Positions 28,941-37,717 of a stretch of 64,000 nucleotides of DNA are shown piece after piece. The notes beneath the pieces are model-generated. The model ran no database searches and had not been told where the DNA came from. It was given only the letters and a program-made list of their open reading frames with translations. Made by a program: the position numbers and the translations under genes. This DNA comes from CAVYWD01 sp963772225 (lineage in GTDB: Bacteria > Myxococcota > Myxococcia > Myxococcales > UBA5297). How positions within the stretch are numbered: position 1 is the first letter of the stretch; each line of letters opens with the position of its first letter. Where the stretch lies: NCBI GenBank assembly GCA_963772225.1, contig CAVYWD010000003.1, positions 434,001-498,000 on the forward strand, in the 5' to 3' direction.

Positions 28941-29047
28941 CTTGCCTCGCCCGGGCCGACCGAAGAAAGGCCCGGTTCACGCTCCTATCGTGGAGCGGAG
29001 CGGGCCTCGGCATTCAGGGGCGGCCGGCAGCGGGCGCCGAGAAGACC

Positions 29048-29564
29048 TCAACGCCGCGGCACGCGCAGCTGAACGCGCACCACCGGCTTGACCTTCAGAG
29101 TTCCCAGCATGGCGGTGAATGGCTTGATGCCGTAGTCCGGCTGCGAGAGGTCGACCTCCGCTGTCCAGGCGCCCGCGACCGCGCGGGCCGTCAGCGAAAG
29201 GGGCCGCTCGATGCCGCGCAGCGACAGCGCTCCCTGGACTCGGGCGACGTCGCCCTGCTCCTCCACCTTCGTGGAGCGAAAGCGGATGTCGGGGTGGCGG
29301 CGCGCGTCGAGGACCTTGTCCCGGAGCGACTGCTCGATTCTCGCGCTTGTCCGAGGAGGTGAGCGACGGGACTTCGGCGCCGCCGCGCATCGCGCTCACG
29401 ACGCGAAGGCCGGCGGCTCCGATGCGCGCCGCGACCGACGCGCCCTGTACTTCGACTGTCAGATCCTCGGCGCGAAGTTTGAGGTCATGCGCGACCTTGG
29501 AGAGGAGGCCGTCCTTGAAGACCAAGACGATGCATTCGGCCGTCGTCGCGTCGAACTGCGTCAT
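29048..29564 (-). CDS. YceI-like lipid-binding protein, frameshifted near 29338
   Basis: YceI-family lipocalin-like fold, about 171 residues when joined. N-terminal part: ECIVLVFKDGLLSKVAHDLKL, an early strand with the conserved His/Asp. The frame is lost after SSDKRE, where the coding strand at 29334-29341 reads GAGAATCGAG. Deleting one A gives IEQSLRDKVLDARRHPDIRF and continues to LSLRGIERPLSL, a family-typical stretch, ending VQLRVPRR at 29048. No signal peptide is seen, unlike E. coli YceI, so it may be cytoplasmic. Probably intact in the organism. Confidence 0.8.
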
Positions 29565-29618
29565 GGGGTCTCCTGCCGCTCGGGCCGACTCGATACCAGG
29601 GCGAAGAACGCGAGACAA

Positions 29619-29646
29619 GGGTCCCAGGCACAGGGTCCCAGGCACA
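29619..29646. repeat. 14-bp tandem duplicate GGGTCCCAGGCACA
   Basis: Two exact head-to-tail copies at 29619-29632 and 29633-29646, in the 334-base gap between the yceI-like and response-regulator genes. GGGTCCCAGGCAC-type words recall REP-like dispersed repeats. Nothing else was seen in the gap. Confidence 0.85.
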
Positions 29647-29898
29647 TTCTGGGGTCCGTCGAACCCGCCCTGGGAAGAGCGCCGCGCGGCGCTCCCCCTT
29701 TCGTCCCCAAAATCGCCGATTGGACGCCGATATCCCGAAGAGGCGGTCCTTTGACGTCAACGGTGGCCGGCTGATGGAAAGGGGCGAGCGGCACCCCCTC
29801 TGTGCGCCCGCTCTCGAGGGCCATTCGAGCGGCCGGGCCCTTGCAAAGTCGCCGGGAATCCTTCTTCGAGAATGCTCGAAGGACGCGAGGAGGCGGCC

Positions 29899-30792
29899 AT
29901 GGCGCTGACCCAGACGGCGACCGCAATTGCATATTCTTTGGAAAGCGAAGCGCCCCGGCGGCTCAAGATCCTGCTGGTCGACTCGAACGAGACCATGCGC
30001 GGGCTCTTGAAGCGAACGATGCAGCAAGCCGGGCACGCCGACCACCATTACCTGGAGGCGGGCGGGCCCGACCAGGCCTTGCAGGTGGCTCGCCGCGACA
30101 GGCCGGACCTGGTGGTCTGCGACTGGAGTCTCTCGGGCGCGGGCGGCGAGGGGCTGCCGGAGCGCCTGAAGGCAGAGGGCATCGGGGCCCGGTTCGGCTA
30201 TCTGTCGGCCCGCGCGCCGGAAGTGAGGCCGACCGCCCTGCATTGCGGGGCCCTGTTCGTCCTGGAGCGCCCGGTGTTGGTGCACGACTTTCGGGGGGCG
30301 TTGGCGCCGCTGCTGACGCGGGGCGGAGTCGGGCTCCCCAACGCCGAGGCCGCGGCGCGCGCGCTCGGCGAGCTGCTCCCGCTCGACGTCCGGGCCCGCC
30401 CCAGCCTGGGCGCGCTGCTCTCGGGCATCCGCCCGGTTCTGATAGGCCTCTACTCGAGCGAGCCGGCGCAAGGCCTCATCGCCATGGACCTGGGTCTCGC
30501 CGCAGTGGCGGGCGCAGCGCTCTCGGCGTCCGAGCCCCACGGGCGGCGGCGGCGCGCGCGCGACGAAGCCCTCCCGACCGAGCAGATGGAGGAGGCGCGA
30601 GCGCTGTTCCACGCCTGCGCCCGCCTGTTCAACGCGCCCGGGGCGCCGCTGGCGCTCAAGGCGATCCACACCCGGATCCAGGCGCTCCCGAGCTGGGCCG
30701 TCGCCCTCGCCGCCAAGCCGGCGAGCCAGGTCTGCTTCGAGATCTCCGTGTCGAGCCACAGCAGCGGCCACCTCGCCATGTACGTGAAGTAA
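29899..30792 (+). CDS. Response regulator receiver fused to a CheX/FliM-like or unknown C-terminal domain
   Basis: Protein of about 297 residues. The receiver domain spans roughly 25-145: ILLVDSNETMRGLLKRTM carries the acidic pocket and VVCDWSLSG the phosphoryl-acceptor Asp. The C-terminal 140 residues (IAMDLGLAAVAGAALSAS, then ARALFHACARLFNAPGAPLALK) resemble the CheC/CheX/FliM phosphatase fold in layout, but I do not see the ExxN consensus clearly. The start at 29899 has a strong GAGGAGGCGGCC ribosome site. No kinase gene is adjacent. Confidence 0.75.
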   Translation: MALTQTATAIAYSLESEAPRRLKILLVDSNETMRGLLKRTMQQAGHADHHYLEAGGPDQALQVARRDRPDLVVCDWSLSGAGGEGLPERLKAEGIGARFGYLSARAPEVRPTALHCGALFVLERPVLVHDFRGALAPLLTRGGVGLPNAEAAARALGELLPLDVRARPSLGALLSGIRPVLIGLYSSEPAQGLIAMDLGLAAVAGAALSASEPHGRRRRARDEALPTEQMEEARALFHACARLFNAPGAPLALKAIHTRIQALPSWAVALAAKPASQVCFEISVSSHSSGHLAMYVK

Positions 30793-30817
30793 TTTTTCAA
30801 AGCGAGGGGCGCGGCGG

Positions 30818-30850
30818 CCTCATCCCCCGACCCCTGCTCGCGGGGAAGAC
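30818..30850 (-). repeat. REP-like half element at left flank of the IS110 insertion
   Basis: CCTCATCCCCCGACCCCTG followed by CTCGCGGGGAAGAC. It is a degenerate, inverted match to the palindromes at 32991 and 44885, which are followed by GGGGGATGAGG or GGGGGTGAGG. Confidence 0.5.
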
Positions 30851-30869
30851 CCCATGCGCTCTCACGCGC

Positions 30870-31120
30870 CACGGTGGATGAAAACCGGCGATGGACCTGC
30901 AGGTAGACAAGCGGGCCAGCTTCTGCGAGGAGCCTCGGTGCAACTGGCGATCGCAGTCGAGGCCGATGCCCCTTTGGCAGGTAGCACCCCGCGGGGAAGA
31001 CTGGCCCGCGCCGCTCTAGGTACCACGGATTGTTGCTCCCAGGTAGGTCGGGAAGCACGTATGGCAGGTTCTTCGCTAGTTCCTTCGGCGCCGCGATCGC
31101 TCCTCACGCACGAGGTGGAT
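30870..31120 (+). ncRNA. Candidate bridge RNA of the IS110 element
   Basis: Non-coding 5' region in which IS110-subgroup elements such as IS621 encode the bridge RNA that pairs with target and donor DNA. It shows a perfect 6-base stem GCCTCG (30932-30937) / CGAGGC (30958-30963) and other self-complementary stretches, including CCCCGCGGGG near 30986-30995. The word CGCGGGGAAGAC at 30990-31001 is also present in the flank at 30839-30850, as expected for a target-binding loop. No structure calculation was done. Confidence 0.4.
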
Positions 31121-31124
31121 CGAC

Positions 31125-32684
31125 ATGGAAGTTCTCACGGAACGCGCCTGCGGCGTGGACGTGCATCAGGGCATGCTGATGTGCACCGCGCTGACCGGCG
31201 CTGGAACTCGCCCCACGCGCGAGGTGGTGCGGTTCGGGACGATGACCGACGAGCTCAAGCGGCTTCGGCAGTGGTTGCTGGATCGGGAAATCACGCATGT
31301 AGGGATGGAAGGTACCGGCGTCTACTGGATGCCGCTCTACGAGCTACTGGAGGGCGACCTCGAGGTGATCGTCGGCAACGCCCGGCACATCAAGAACGTG
31401 CCTGGGCGGAAGACGGATGTGAAGGACAGCGCTTGGATCGCCGACCTGGTTCGGCATGGGCTCATCGCCAAGAGCTTCATCCCGGCCAAGCCCTTCCGCG
31501 AGATTCGGTACCTGACGAGGTACCGGACTTCGCTCATCAACGCTCGAACCTCGGACCGCAATCGGCTCCTGAAGCTTCTGGAGTCGATGAACATCAAGCT
31601 GGCGAGCGTCGTCAGCGACGTATTCGGCGTGTCTGGGATGGCGATGCTGCGCGCCTTGGCTAAAGGCGAGATGACGCCCGAGCAAGTCGCACAGCTGGCC
31701 AAGGGCCGCCTGCGCAGCAAGGAGCAGGACTTGCGCCGAGCGCTCGTCGGCACGTTGGGCGAGCGGCAGAGACTCATCCTGCGCACACAACTGTGCCGGC
31801 TCGACGACGCTGAGGGCCACCTCAAGGAGATCAACCAGCAGATCCGAGAACGGGTAGCTCCCTACCAAAAGGAGCTCGACTGGCTCACGACGATCCCCGG
31901 CGTCGACTTCGTCGTCGCTTCCACCATCATTGGTGAGCTCGGGACCGATCTGAGCTCCTTCCGAGACGCTGGCGCGCTCAGCAACTGGGTTGGGCTTGCC
32001 CCGGGAGCGAACGAGAGCGCAGGCAAGCGGAAGAGCGCTCACATTCTTCCGGGCAACCGGTACCTCAAGCCAATGCTGGTCGAGGCCGCCCAGTCTCTGT
32101 CGAGGGCGAAGGCCGGCTACTTGCGCGAGAAGTTCTGGAAGCTCAGGGGCCGCATGGATCACAACTGCGCTGCCGTCGCAGTGGCGCACAAGCTCATCAT
32201 CGCCGTCTACCACATCCTCACGCGCCGCGAGCCCTACAAGGATCTCGGCGCTGACTACCTCGCCAAGCAGGACGCAAAGAGGATTCTCCGGTCGATAAGC
32301 CAACGTGCTGCCAAGCTCGGCTACCAAGTGCAGTTCGCGCCGCTGGCTCAACCAACGCCCGCCGTCGCGCACCTGGTCCCGCCGACACCCGAGGCAACGA
32401 TCTCGGCTGCGCCGTCCGCCTCCAGTCCAAAGGTTCGCCTCTACACGCTCCGGCCCTTTATTGGAGCTCCCGAAGTGCAGGCCACCTCCGCGACCTCTGC
32501 CTGCCCAGGGGTCCCTGAAGCGCCCCGTCGGGTTCCCGTGCGCAAGCAGAAGCGGCCCGATGCAAAGCGCGAGGTAGCCAAGGAGCCAGCCGAAAAGAAG
32601 GTGGCTACGAAGCGCAGCACTCCCCGTCGACGCGCAGCCGCAGCGCGTCCCAACCAAGCCACCGGCAAATCCCGCAGGCGTTGA
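31125..32684 (+). CDS. IS110-family transposase (DEDD recombinase)
   Basis: RuvC-like DEDD transposase of 519 residues. Acidic residues: D12 in CGVDVHQ, E62 in GMEGTGVYW, D98 and D101 in KTDVKDSAWIADL. The C-terminal transposase_20 domain has LTTIPGVDFVVASTIIGELG and the catalytic Ser in APGANESAGKRK (S298), then PGNRYLKPMLVEAA. Family members are usually 340-420 residues; here a 110-residue Ala/Pro then Lys/Arg-rich tail follows about residue 405. Ribosome site GAGGTGG precedes ATG 31125. The element appears intact and possibly active. Confidence 0.95.
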   Translation: MEVLTERACGVDVHQGMLMCTALTGAGTRPTREVVRFGTMTDELKRLRQWLLDREITHVGMEGTGVYWMPLYELLEGDLEVIVGNARHIKNVPGRKTDVKDSAWIADLVRHGLIAKSFIPAKPFREIRYLTRYRTSLINARTSDRNRLLKLLESMNIKLASVVSDVFGVSGMAMLRALAKGEMTPEQVAQLAKGRLRSKEQDLRRALVGTLGERQRLILRTQLCRLDDAEGHLKEINQQIRERVAPYQKELDWLTTIPGVDFVVASTIIGELGTDLSSFRDAGALSNWVGLAPGANESAGKRKSAHILPGNRYLKPMLVEAAQSLSRAKAGYLREKFWKLRGRMDHNCAAVAVAHKLIIAVYHILTRREPYKDLGADYLAKQDAKRILRSISQRAAKLGYQVQFAPLAQPTPAVAHLVPPTPEATISAAPSASSPKVRLYTLRPFIGAPEVQATSATSACPGVPEAPRRVPVRKQKRPDAKREVAKEPAEKKVATKRSTPRRRAAAARPNQATGKSRRR

Positions 32685-32990
32685 TGGCTACAGCCAGCGA
32701 CTGAGCAATCCGCCTGCCGCTTGCCACTCACCCAGGAGGCAACTCAACCACCCTCCCCCACAGCGATGTCTTCGATGTCTACGGATGCACGCCTGCCGCG
32801 CGCTCGGTGTGGGCGGGTGAGGTGTTGTCCAAATGCCGCGAGACCGAGGGGGTTTTCATGGTAGGGGACGGCTCGCGCTGACTCGCGTCGGACTGCATCC
32901 ACCCATACCCATTGCTGTGGCATGACCTCGGGCAGAGACTGATCGAGCCCAAGATCCTCCGTGTCGCCTTCGAACGAGCGCGCCGAGTCA

Positions 32991-33030
32991 CCCCTGCCCC
33001 GCAAGCGGGGCAGGGGCCGGGGGATGAGGT
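32991..33030 (+). repeat. REP-like palindrome, 12-bp arms
   Basis: CCCCTGCCCCGC, two-base loop AA, GCGGGGCAGGGG (32991-33016), followed by CCGGGGGATGAGGT. Same layout as 44885-44925. It sits in the 392-base gap between the transposase and dapB; no gene was seen in that gap. It could also act as a terminator. Confidence 0.8.
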
Positions 33031-33076
33031 CGCGTGCTATGGTGCGTCCCCACATCACCGCCACAGGGAGACCGCC

Positions 33077-33880
33077 ATGATCCGCACCGTGGTGACCGGC
33101 GTCGCCGGCCGGATGGGCAGCTCGATCGTCCGCTTCGTGCGCGACGCCCAGGACCTCACACTCGCCGGCGCCACCGAGTCCCCGGGGAGCGCGTCGGTGG
33201 GGCTGGACGTCGGGCTCGCCTCTCACCTCGGGGCCATGGAAGTCCCCATCGATGACGACCTCGCCAAGGCGCTGAAGCGCGGCGCCGACGTCGTCGTCGA
33301 TTTTACCCACGCGGAGGCGTCGCTCCGCCACGCCCGCATCTGCGCCGAACAGAAGGTGGCGCTGGTCATCGGCACCACGGGCTTCTCGCCCGCCGCGCGC
33401 GCCGAGCTGGCCCAGGCCGCCAAGGTCATCCCTCTGCTTGCCGCCCCGAACATGAGCGTCGGGGTGAACTTGATGATCAAGCTCGCCGCCCAGGCCGCTC
33501 AGGTGATGGGCGACGCGTTCGACGTCGAGATCACCGAGATCCACCACCGCCACAAGAAGGACGCGCCCTCGGGCACCGCGCTCCGCCTGGGAGAGGTGAT
33601 TGCCGCCTCGCTCGGCCGGGACCCGGCGACCGACCTCCGGCTCACCCGCGCCGGCCAGGTCGGCGAGCGCTCCCAAAAGGAGATCGGTGTGCAGGCGGTG
33701 CGCGGCGGGGACGTCGTGGGCGAGCACACGGTGTTCTATATCGGCGAGGGCGAGCGGCTGGAGATCTCGCACCGGGCCACCAGCCGCGACCAGTTCGCCC
33801 TGGGCGCCTTGCGGGCTGCCCGCTTCCTGGTCGGCAAGCCGCCCGGGCTGTACGACATGAACGCGGTGCTGGGGCTGTAA
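33077..33880 (+). CDS. dapB: 4-hydroxy-tetrahydrodipicolinate reductase
   Basis: Lysine/diaminopimelate pathway enzyme of 267 residues that reduces hydroxy-tetrahydrodipicolinate with NAD(P)H. The nucleotide-binding loop is VTGVAGRMGSS at the N-terminus, the middle reads VVVDFTHAEA and GTTGFS, and the catalytic motif EIHHRHKKDAPSGTAL carries the His and Lys. Start at 33077 has ribosome site GGGAGA. It leads a same-strand run with the FAH and folK genes. Complete and normal length. Confidence 0.95.
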   Translation: MIRTVVTGVAGRMGSSIVRFVRDAQDLTLAGATESPGSASVGLDVGLASHLGAMEVPIDDDLAKALKRGADVVVDFTHAEASLRHARICAEQKVALVIGTTGFSPAARAELAQAAKVIPLLAAPNMSVGVNLMIKLAAQAAQVMGDAFDVEITEIHHRHKKDAPSGTALRLGEVIAASLGRDPATDLRLTRAGQVGERSQKEIGVQAVRGGDVVGEHTVFYIGEGERLEISHRATSRDQFALGALRAARFLVGKPPGLYDMNAVLGL

Positions 33881-33902
33881 GCGAAGAGTCGAAGAGGCTC
33901 CC

Positions 33903-34691
33903 ATGAAGATCTGCCGCTTTCTCCACCAGGGGAGCGCCCGCTACGGCATCGCCGAGGGCGACGAGGTGGCGCTCCTCATCGACGCGCCGTTCGACCGCGT
34001 CCAGCGCGAAGGGACGGTGCTCAAGCTCTCCGAGCTGACGCTGCTGACGCCGTGCGCGCCTTCCAAAATCCTGGGCGTGGGGCTCAACTACCGCGCGCTG
34101 GCGCTGCAGATGAAGACCCCGCTCCCGAGCCGGCCGCTGCTCTTCCTGAAGCCGCCGACGGCGGCACTGGCCCACGAGCAGCCCATTCTCCTTCCCTCCG
34201 AGAGCGAAGAGGTCCACTTCGAGGCGGAGCTCGCGGCGGTCATCGGGGTGCCGGCGCGGCGGGTGACGCCCGCCGAGGCCCGCTCTTGCGTGCTGGGCTT
34301 CACCTGCTTCAACGACGTGACCGCGCGCGATCTGCAGCGCTCCGACGTGCAGTACACGCGCGCCAAGGGCTTCGACACCTTCGCGCCCTTCGGCCCGTTC
34401 ATCGAGACCGAGGTCGAGCCTGAGAAGCTCCTGGTGAAGGGCCGGCTCAACGGCGCCATCTGCCAGCTCGCCAGCACCTCGGACATGGTGTTCGACGTGT
34501 TCGACCTCATCTCCTTCGCGTCCAGGGGAATGACCCTCCTGCCGGGCGACGTTCTGACCACCGGGACGCCTCCGGGCGTCGGCGCGCTGTCGCCCGGCGA
34601 TGTCTTCGAGGTGGAAATCGACGGCGTGGGTCTCTTGCGCAACCCCGTCCGCCGCGAGCAGGAGCGCTCGCTCGCCGCGCCGCGGATGTGA
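33903..34691 (+). CDS. Fumarylacetoacetate hydrolase (FAH) family protein
   Basis: Metal-dependent C-C bond hydrolase or decarboxylase fold of 262 residues. Seen: LGVGLNYRALALQM, the metal-site segments EVHFEAELAAVIG, CFNDVTARDLQ, and the motif KGFDTFAPFGPFI. The C-terminal GDVLTTGTPPGVG is characteristic of the superfamily. The substrate is not predictable. It begins 22 bases after dapB and is followed 25 bases later by folK. Confidence 0.9.
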   Translation: MKICRFLHQGSARYGIAEGDEVALLIDAPFDRVQREGTVLKLSELTLLTPCAPSKILGVGLNYRALALQMKTPLPSRPLLFLKPPTAALAHEQPILLPSESEEVHFEAELAAVIGVPARRVTPAEARSCVLGFTCFNDVTARDLQRSDVQYTRAKGFDTFAPFGPFIETEVEPEKLLVKGRLNGAICQLASTSDMVFDVFDLISFASRGMTLLPGDVLTTGTPPGVGALSPGDVFEVEIDGVGLLRNPVRREQERSLAAPRM

Positions 34692-34716
34692 CGGGCGCGA
34701 AAGCGAGCGGTCGACC

Positions 34717-35211
34717 ATGGGGCGCTATTGGCTGGGCCTGGGCTCGAACCTGGGCGACCGGGAGAGAAACTTGGCGCAAGCGGCGGGGATGCTCTCGCGA
34801 ACGCGAGGCGTCGAGGTCCGCGGCCGCTCGTCTTTGTACGAGAGCGCCGCGGTCGGGCCGCCGCAGCCGGACTACCTGAACGCCGTCCTGGAGGTCGACT
34901 GCGAGCTCTCGCCCGCGGAGCTCCTGGCGGTCTGCAAGTCCATCGAGCGCGAGCTGGGGCGCGTGCCGGGCCCTCGCTGGGGGCCGCGACCGGTCGACCT
35001 GGACCTGCTGCTGGCCGAGGAGATCGTCGCCGAGCCCGAGCTCCAGGTCCCGCACCTCGAGCTGCACAAGCGCGCGTTCGCGCTGTTGCCGCTGTGCGAG
35101 GTGGCGCCGGGGGCGGTCCACCCGGTGCTGCGGCGCGAGCTCAGGGAGATCCTCGAGGACCTCGGCGACCAGGGCGTGCGCCGGGTGGGCGAGCTGTACG
35201 TGGACCTCTGA
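34717..35211 (+). CDS. folK: 2-amino-4-hydroxy-6-hydroxymethyldihydropteridine pyrophosphokinase (HPPK)
   Basis: Folate pathway enzyme of 164 residues transferring pyrophosphate from ATP to hydroxymethyl-dihydropterin. Seen: GLGSNLGDRERNL near the N-terminus, the substrate loop GPRWGPRPVDLDLLL and the C-terminal HLELHKRAFALLPL. The start at 34717 gives the standard N-terminus MGRYWLGLGSN. Intact. Confidence 0.95.
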   Translation: MGRYWLGLGSNLGDRERNLAQAAGMLSRTRGVEVRGRSSLYESAAVGPPQPDYLNAVLEVDCELSPAELLAVCKSIERELGRVPGPRWGPRPVDLDLLLAEEIVAEPELQVPHLELHKRAFALLPLCEVAPGAVHPVLRRELREILEDLGDQGVRRVGELYVDL

Positions 35212-35320
35212 GCGCTGCGCGCCCGGGGGCAACGAAGGCTCGCCGCGGGCCTCGCGGCGCCGCTATGAATGCGGGGCCGCGCTCGCGAGCATCTCCCGCG
35301 CGTGAGAAGAAAGGGGCCCG

Positions 35321-36010
35321 ATGCCCATCGCCCACTACGGCGTCCTGGTCGGCCGCGCGTGCGACGCGCGGCGCGAGACCTCGCCGGTCACCCCGCACTA
35401 TCAGGTTCGGGTCCTCGCCGCCGGGGCAAGCCATCGCATCGCCATCGACGTGAAGTCGAGCCTGGCGCCCTCCGACCTGCTCTATCGAATCGACGAAGAC
35501 TTCCGGCACGCCGTCGTCGCCGAGCTGACGGGGCTCCCCGACGGGTTCGCGCTGCTTCCGTCCAAGCCCGGGGGCGAGGCGCTCGATTACCCCCGCGCCC
35601 ACCTCGTCGACCGCGCGTCGATGCAGGCGCTGCCGGGGAACCTGCCCGGGCCGAACAACGATTTGTCGGACCGCCTCGACGCCCTCGTCCGAAGGGCCAT
35701 GAGCGAGAAGGGCGCGCGGGTCTTTGCTTTCGGCCAGGCATGGGGTCCGGAGCCCGCGAAGCCGGACCCGGTCTTTGGATTCTCGCCGGGCCGCGGCATT
35801 CACGACATTCACATGAATCAGGGGAACAGCGCCGCGTTTCGAATGGACGACGGCGTCTGGCAGGACGGAGCGCTCTTCTTGCGATTCCCCGCGAGCGATC
35901 AATGGGTGGCCGTCTTCTTGGCCTTTCAATCGCAGTCCTGGCATACGGACGACGAGACCGGGCACGCGCTTCCCGCGGGCGCCGCCGAGGCCTTCACTTC
36001 CGGCCGGTGA
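35321..36010 (+). CDS. DUF2278 (YukJ-like) protein
   Basis: Protein of 229 residues beginning MPIAHYGVLVGRACD after an AAAGGGG ribosome site. The mid-region LPGPNNDLSDRLD and the strongly conserved GRGIHDIHMNQGN are diagnostic of DUF2278; function is unknown. The C-terminal beta-strand FLRFPASDQWVAVFLAFQSQ and a DDETGHALP tail complete it. It overlaps the convergent aldolase gene by 17 bases at its end. Confidence 0.85.
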   Translation: MPIAHYGVLVGRACDARRETSPVTPHYQVRVLAAGASHRIAIDVKSSLAPSDLLYRIDEDFRHAVVAELTGLPDGFALLPSKPGGEALDYPRAHLVDRASMQALPGNLPGPNNDLSDRLDALVRRAMSEKGARVFAFGQAWGPEPAKPDPVFGFSPGRGIHDIHMNQGNSAAFRMDDGVWQDGALFLRFPASDQWVAVFLAFQSQSWHTDDETGHALPAGAAEAFTSGR

Positions 36011-36647
36011 GCCGCAGCAGCTTTTCGATCTCCTCGGCGGGCAGCGGCATCGGGTTGCCGCCCAAAAGCTTCGCCCGGAGCAGCACCTGGGCCACGCGCT
36101 CCACCGTCTCCATGCGGTCGAGCGCCTCGAAGACGTCGCGCCCGAGCGCGAGCGCGCCGTGGCGCTCCATGAGGCAGGCGTCGCAGCGGGCGACGGCGGC
36201 GGCGACGCCCTCGGCCAGGCCCGCCGTCGACGGCGTGGCATAGGCGGCGGTGGGGATGCCGCCGCCCAGCGCGGTGACGGCCTCGGGGAGCATGGGCGCG
36301 TTCAAGGAGATGCCCGCGAGGGTGAGCGCCACGGCGGTGGGCGGGTGGGCGTGCACGATGGCCCCCGCGTCGGGCCGCGCGCGGTACACCGCGACGTGCA
36401 TGGCGAGCTCGCTGGAGGGCTTGCCCGCGCCGGCGATCTTCTCGCCGAACGGCGTGGTGGAGACGAGCTGGTGGGGCTCGAGCTGGGCCTTGTTCACGCC
36501 CGAGGGCGTGGCGAGGAGCCGCCGCGGCCCGAGGCGGATGGAGACGTTCCCCTCGCCGGCGCCGATGAGCCCCAAGCTCGAGAGGCGGCGGCAGACCTCG
36601 ACGAGGTCGCGGCGGTGGTCGGTCTCGGTCTTTTCGCGGCGAAACAT
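35994..36647 (-). CDS. Class II aldolase/adducin family protein
   Basis: Zn-dependent aldolase family protein (fuculose- or ribulose-phosphate aldolase type) of 217 residues. The zinc ligands are in IVHAHPPTAV and MERHGALALG; GAGEGNVSIRLG and TPSGVNKAQL are family motifs. Start MFRREKTETD at 36647 chosen as the first Met before the conserved region. Substrate unknown. It ends just inside the convergent DUF2278 gene. Confidence 0.88.
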   Translation of the reverse strand: MFRREKTETDHRRDLVEVCRRLSSLGLIGAGEGNVSIRLGPRRLLATPSGVNKAQLEPHQLVSTTPFGEKIAGAGKPSSELAMHVAVYRARPDAGAIVHAHPPTAVALTLAGISLNAPMLPEAVTALGGGIPTAAYATPSTAGLAEGVAAAVARCDACLMERHGALALGRDVFEALDRMETVERVAQVLLRAKLLGGNPMPLPAEEIEKLLRLTGRK

Positions 36648-36673
36648 GAAAGCAATGGCCTCGAAGGGAAGCG

Positions 36674-37717
36674 CTAGAAAAAGCGCGCGGCGAGGAGGTC
36701 CTGGACGTCGAGCAGGCCGACGGGCTTTCCGGCGGCGTCGACCACCGGGAGCTGGTCGATGCGGACCTCGCGCATGCGGGCGGCGGCGTGCTGGACCAGG
36801 TCGTCCGGGGCGCAGGTGCGCGGGCCCTTGCACATGACGTCGCGGACCGGGGCGGAGAAGTCCTGGCGGCCTTGCTCGATGAGGCGGCGCAGGTCGCCGT
36901 CGGTGAAGACGCCCACGAGCTTGCCGCGCCGGTCGACGACGGCGGTGGCCCCGGGCCGGCCCTGCGTGTTGGTCATGACCGCCACCGCGCGGGAGATGGG
37001 CTCGGACTCGGCGATGACCGGGTTCGCGGGGCCCTTGCGCATGATCTCGGAGACCCGCGCCACCTGGCGCCCCAGCGCGCCGCCGGGATGGTAGAGGGCG
37101 TACTGCTCGCTGGTGATGGGCCGGCTGTGGAGGACGGTCATGGCGAGCGCGTCGCAGACGGCGTGGAGTGCGGCGCTGGAGGTGGTGGGCGCGAGGCCCA
37201 AGGGGCAGGCCTCGTCGATGCGGCCGATGTCCACCACGGCGTCGGCGCTGGCCGCGAGCGGGGAGGCCGCGTCGCCGGTGACCGCGACGAGGCGGACGCC
37301 GATGCGCTTGAACGACGGCAGTAGGCGGACGAGCTCCTCGGAGCGGCCGCTGTTCGAGAGCGCGAGGACCAAGTCGTCGTCGGTGACGCGGCCGAGGTCG
37401 CCGTGGACGGCCTCGGCAGGGTGAAGATAGAGGGAAGGCGTGCCGGTGGAGGCGAGGAGGGCCGAGACCTTCTGGGCGATGAAGCCGGGCTTGCCGATGC
37501 CGGTCACTACGACGTGGCCTTTGCAGGCGAGGACGAGGTCTACGGCGCGCACGAAGCCCGCTCCCAGGCGCGGTTGGAGCGAGTCGATGGCGCGGGCTTC
37601 GAGGGAGAGCACGCGCCGGCCGTAGGCGAGGTGCGGGTGGTCGGTGGGGACGAGCGCGGGGGCGGAGCGCGGAGGGCGGCCCGGCCGGGTAGAGCGGGAG
37701 GCGGACTTGATGCGCAT
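36674..37717 (-). CDS. kdsD: Arabinose-5-phosphate isomerase (KdsD/KpsF/GutQ)
   Basis: First step to Kdo: interconverts ribulose-5-phosphate and arabinose-5-phosphate. About 347 residues. The SIS domain (about 60-200) reads VVVTGIGKPGFIAQKVSALLASTGTPS and LALSNSGRSEELVRLL, and two CBS domains follow (about 225-347, MRKGPANPVIAESEPISRAV and VDQLPVVDAAGKPVGLLDVQDLL-like). Start at 37717 (MRIKSASRS). The region 37360-37771, which covers residues 1-119 and the upstream sequence, is duplicated downstream at 38641-39051. Confidence 0.93.
   Translation of the reverse strand: MRIKSASRSTRPGRPPRSAPALVPTDHPHLAYGRRVLSLEARAIDSLQPRLGAGFVRAVDLVLACKGHVVVTGIGKPGFIAQKVSALLASTGTPSLYLHPAEAVHGDLGRVTDDDLVLALSNSGRSEELVRLLPSFKRIGVRLVAVTGDAASPLAASADAVVDIGRIDEACPLGLAPTTSSAALHAVCDALAMTVLHSRPITSEQYALYHPGGALGRQVARVSEIMRKGPANPVIAESEPISRAVAVMTNTQGRPGATAVVDRRGKLVGVFTDGDLRRLIEQGRQDFSAPVRDVMCKGPRTCAPDDLVQHAAARMREVRIDQLPVVDAAGKPVGLLDVQDLLAARFF

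Larger units (their letters stand above)
30851..32760 (+). mobile_element. IS110-family insertion sequence (ends estimated)
   Basis: Contains one DEDD transposase gene plus about 270 bases of non-coding sequence before it. IS110 elements lack terminal inverted repeats, so the boundaries are estimates: the left end is placed after a 12-base word shared with the internal non-coding region, and the right end is somewhere in 32690-32800. REP-like palindromes lie on both sides, and REP sequences are a known IS110/IS1111 target. Confidence 0.5.
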
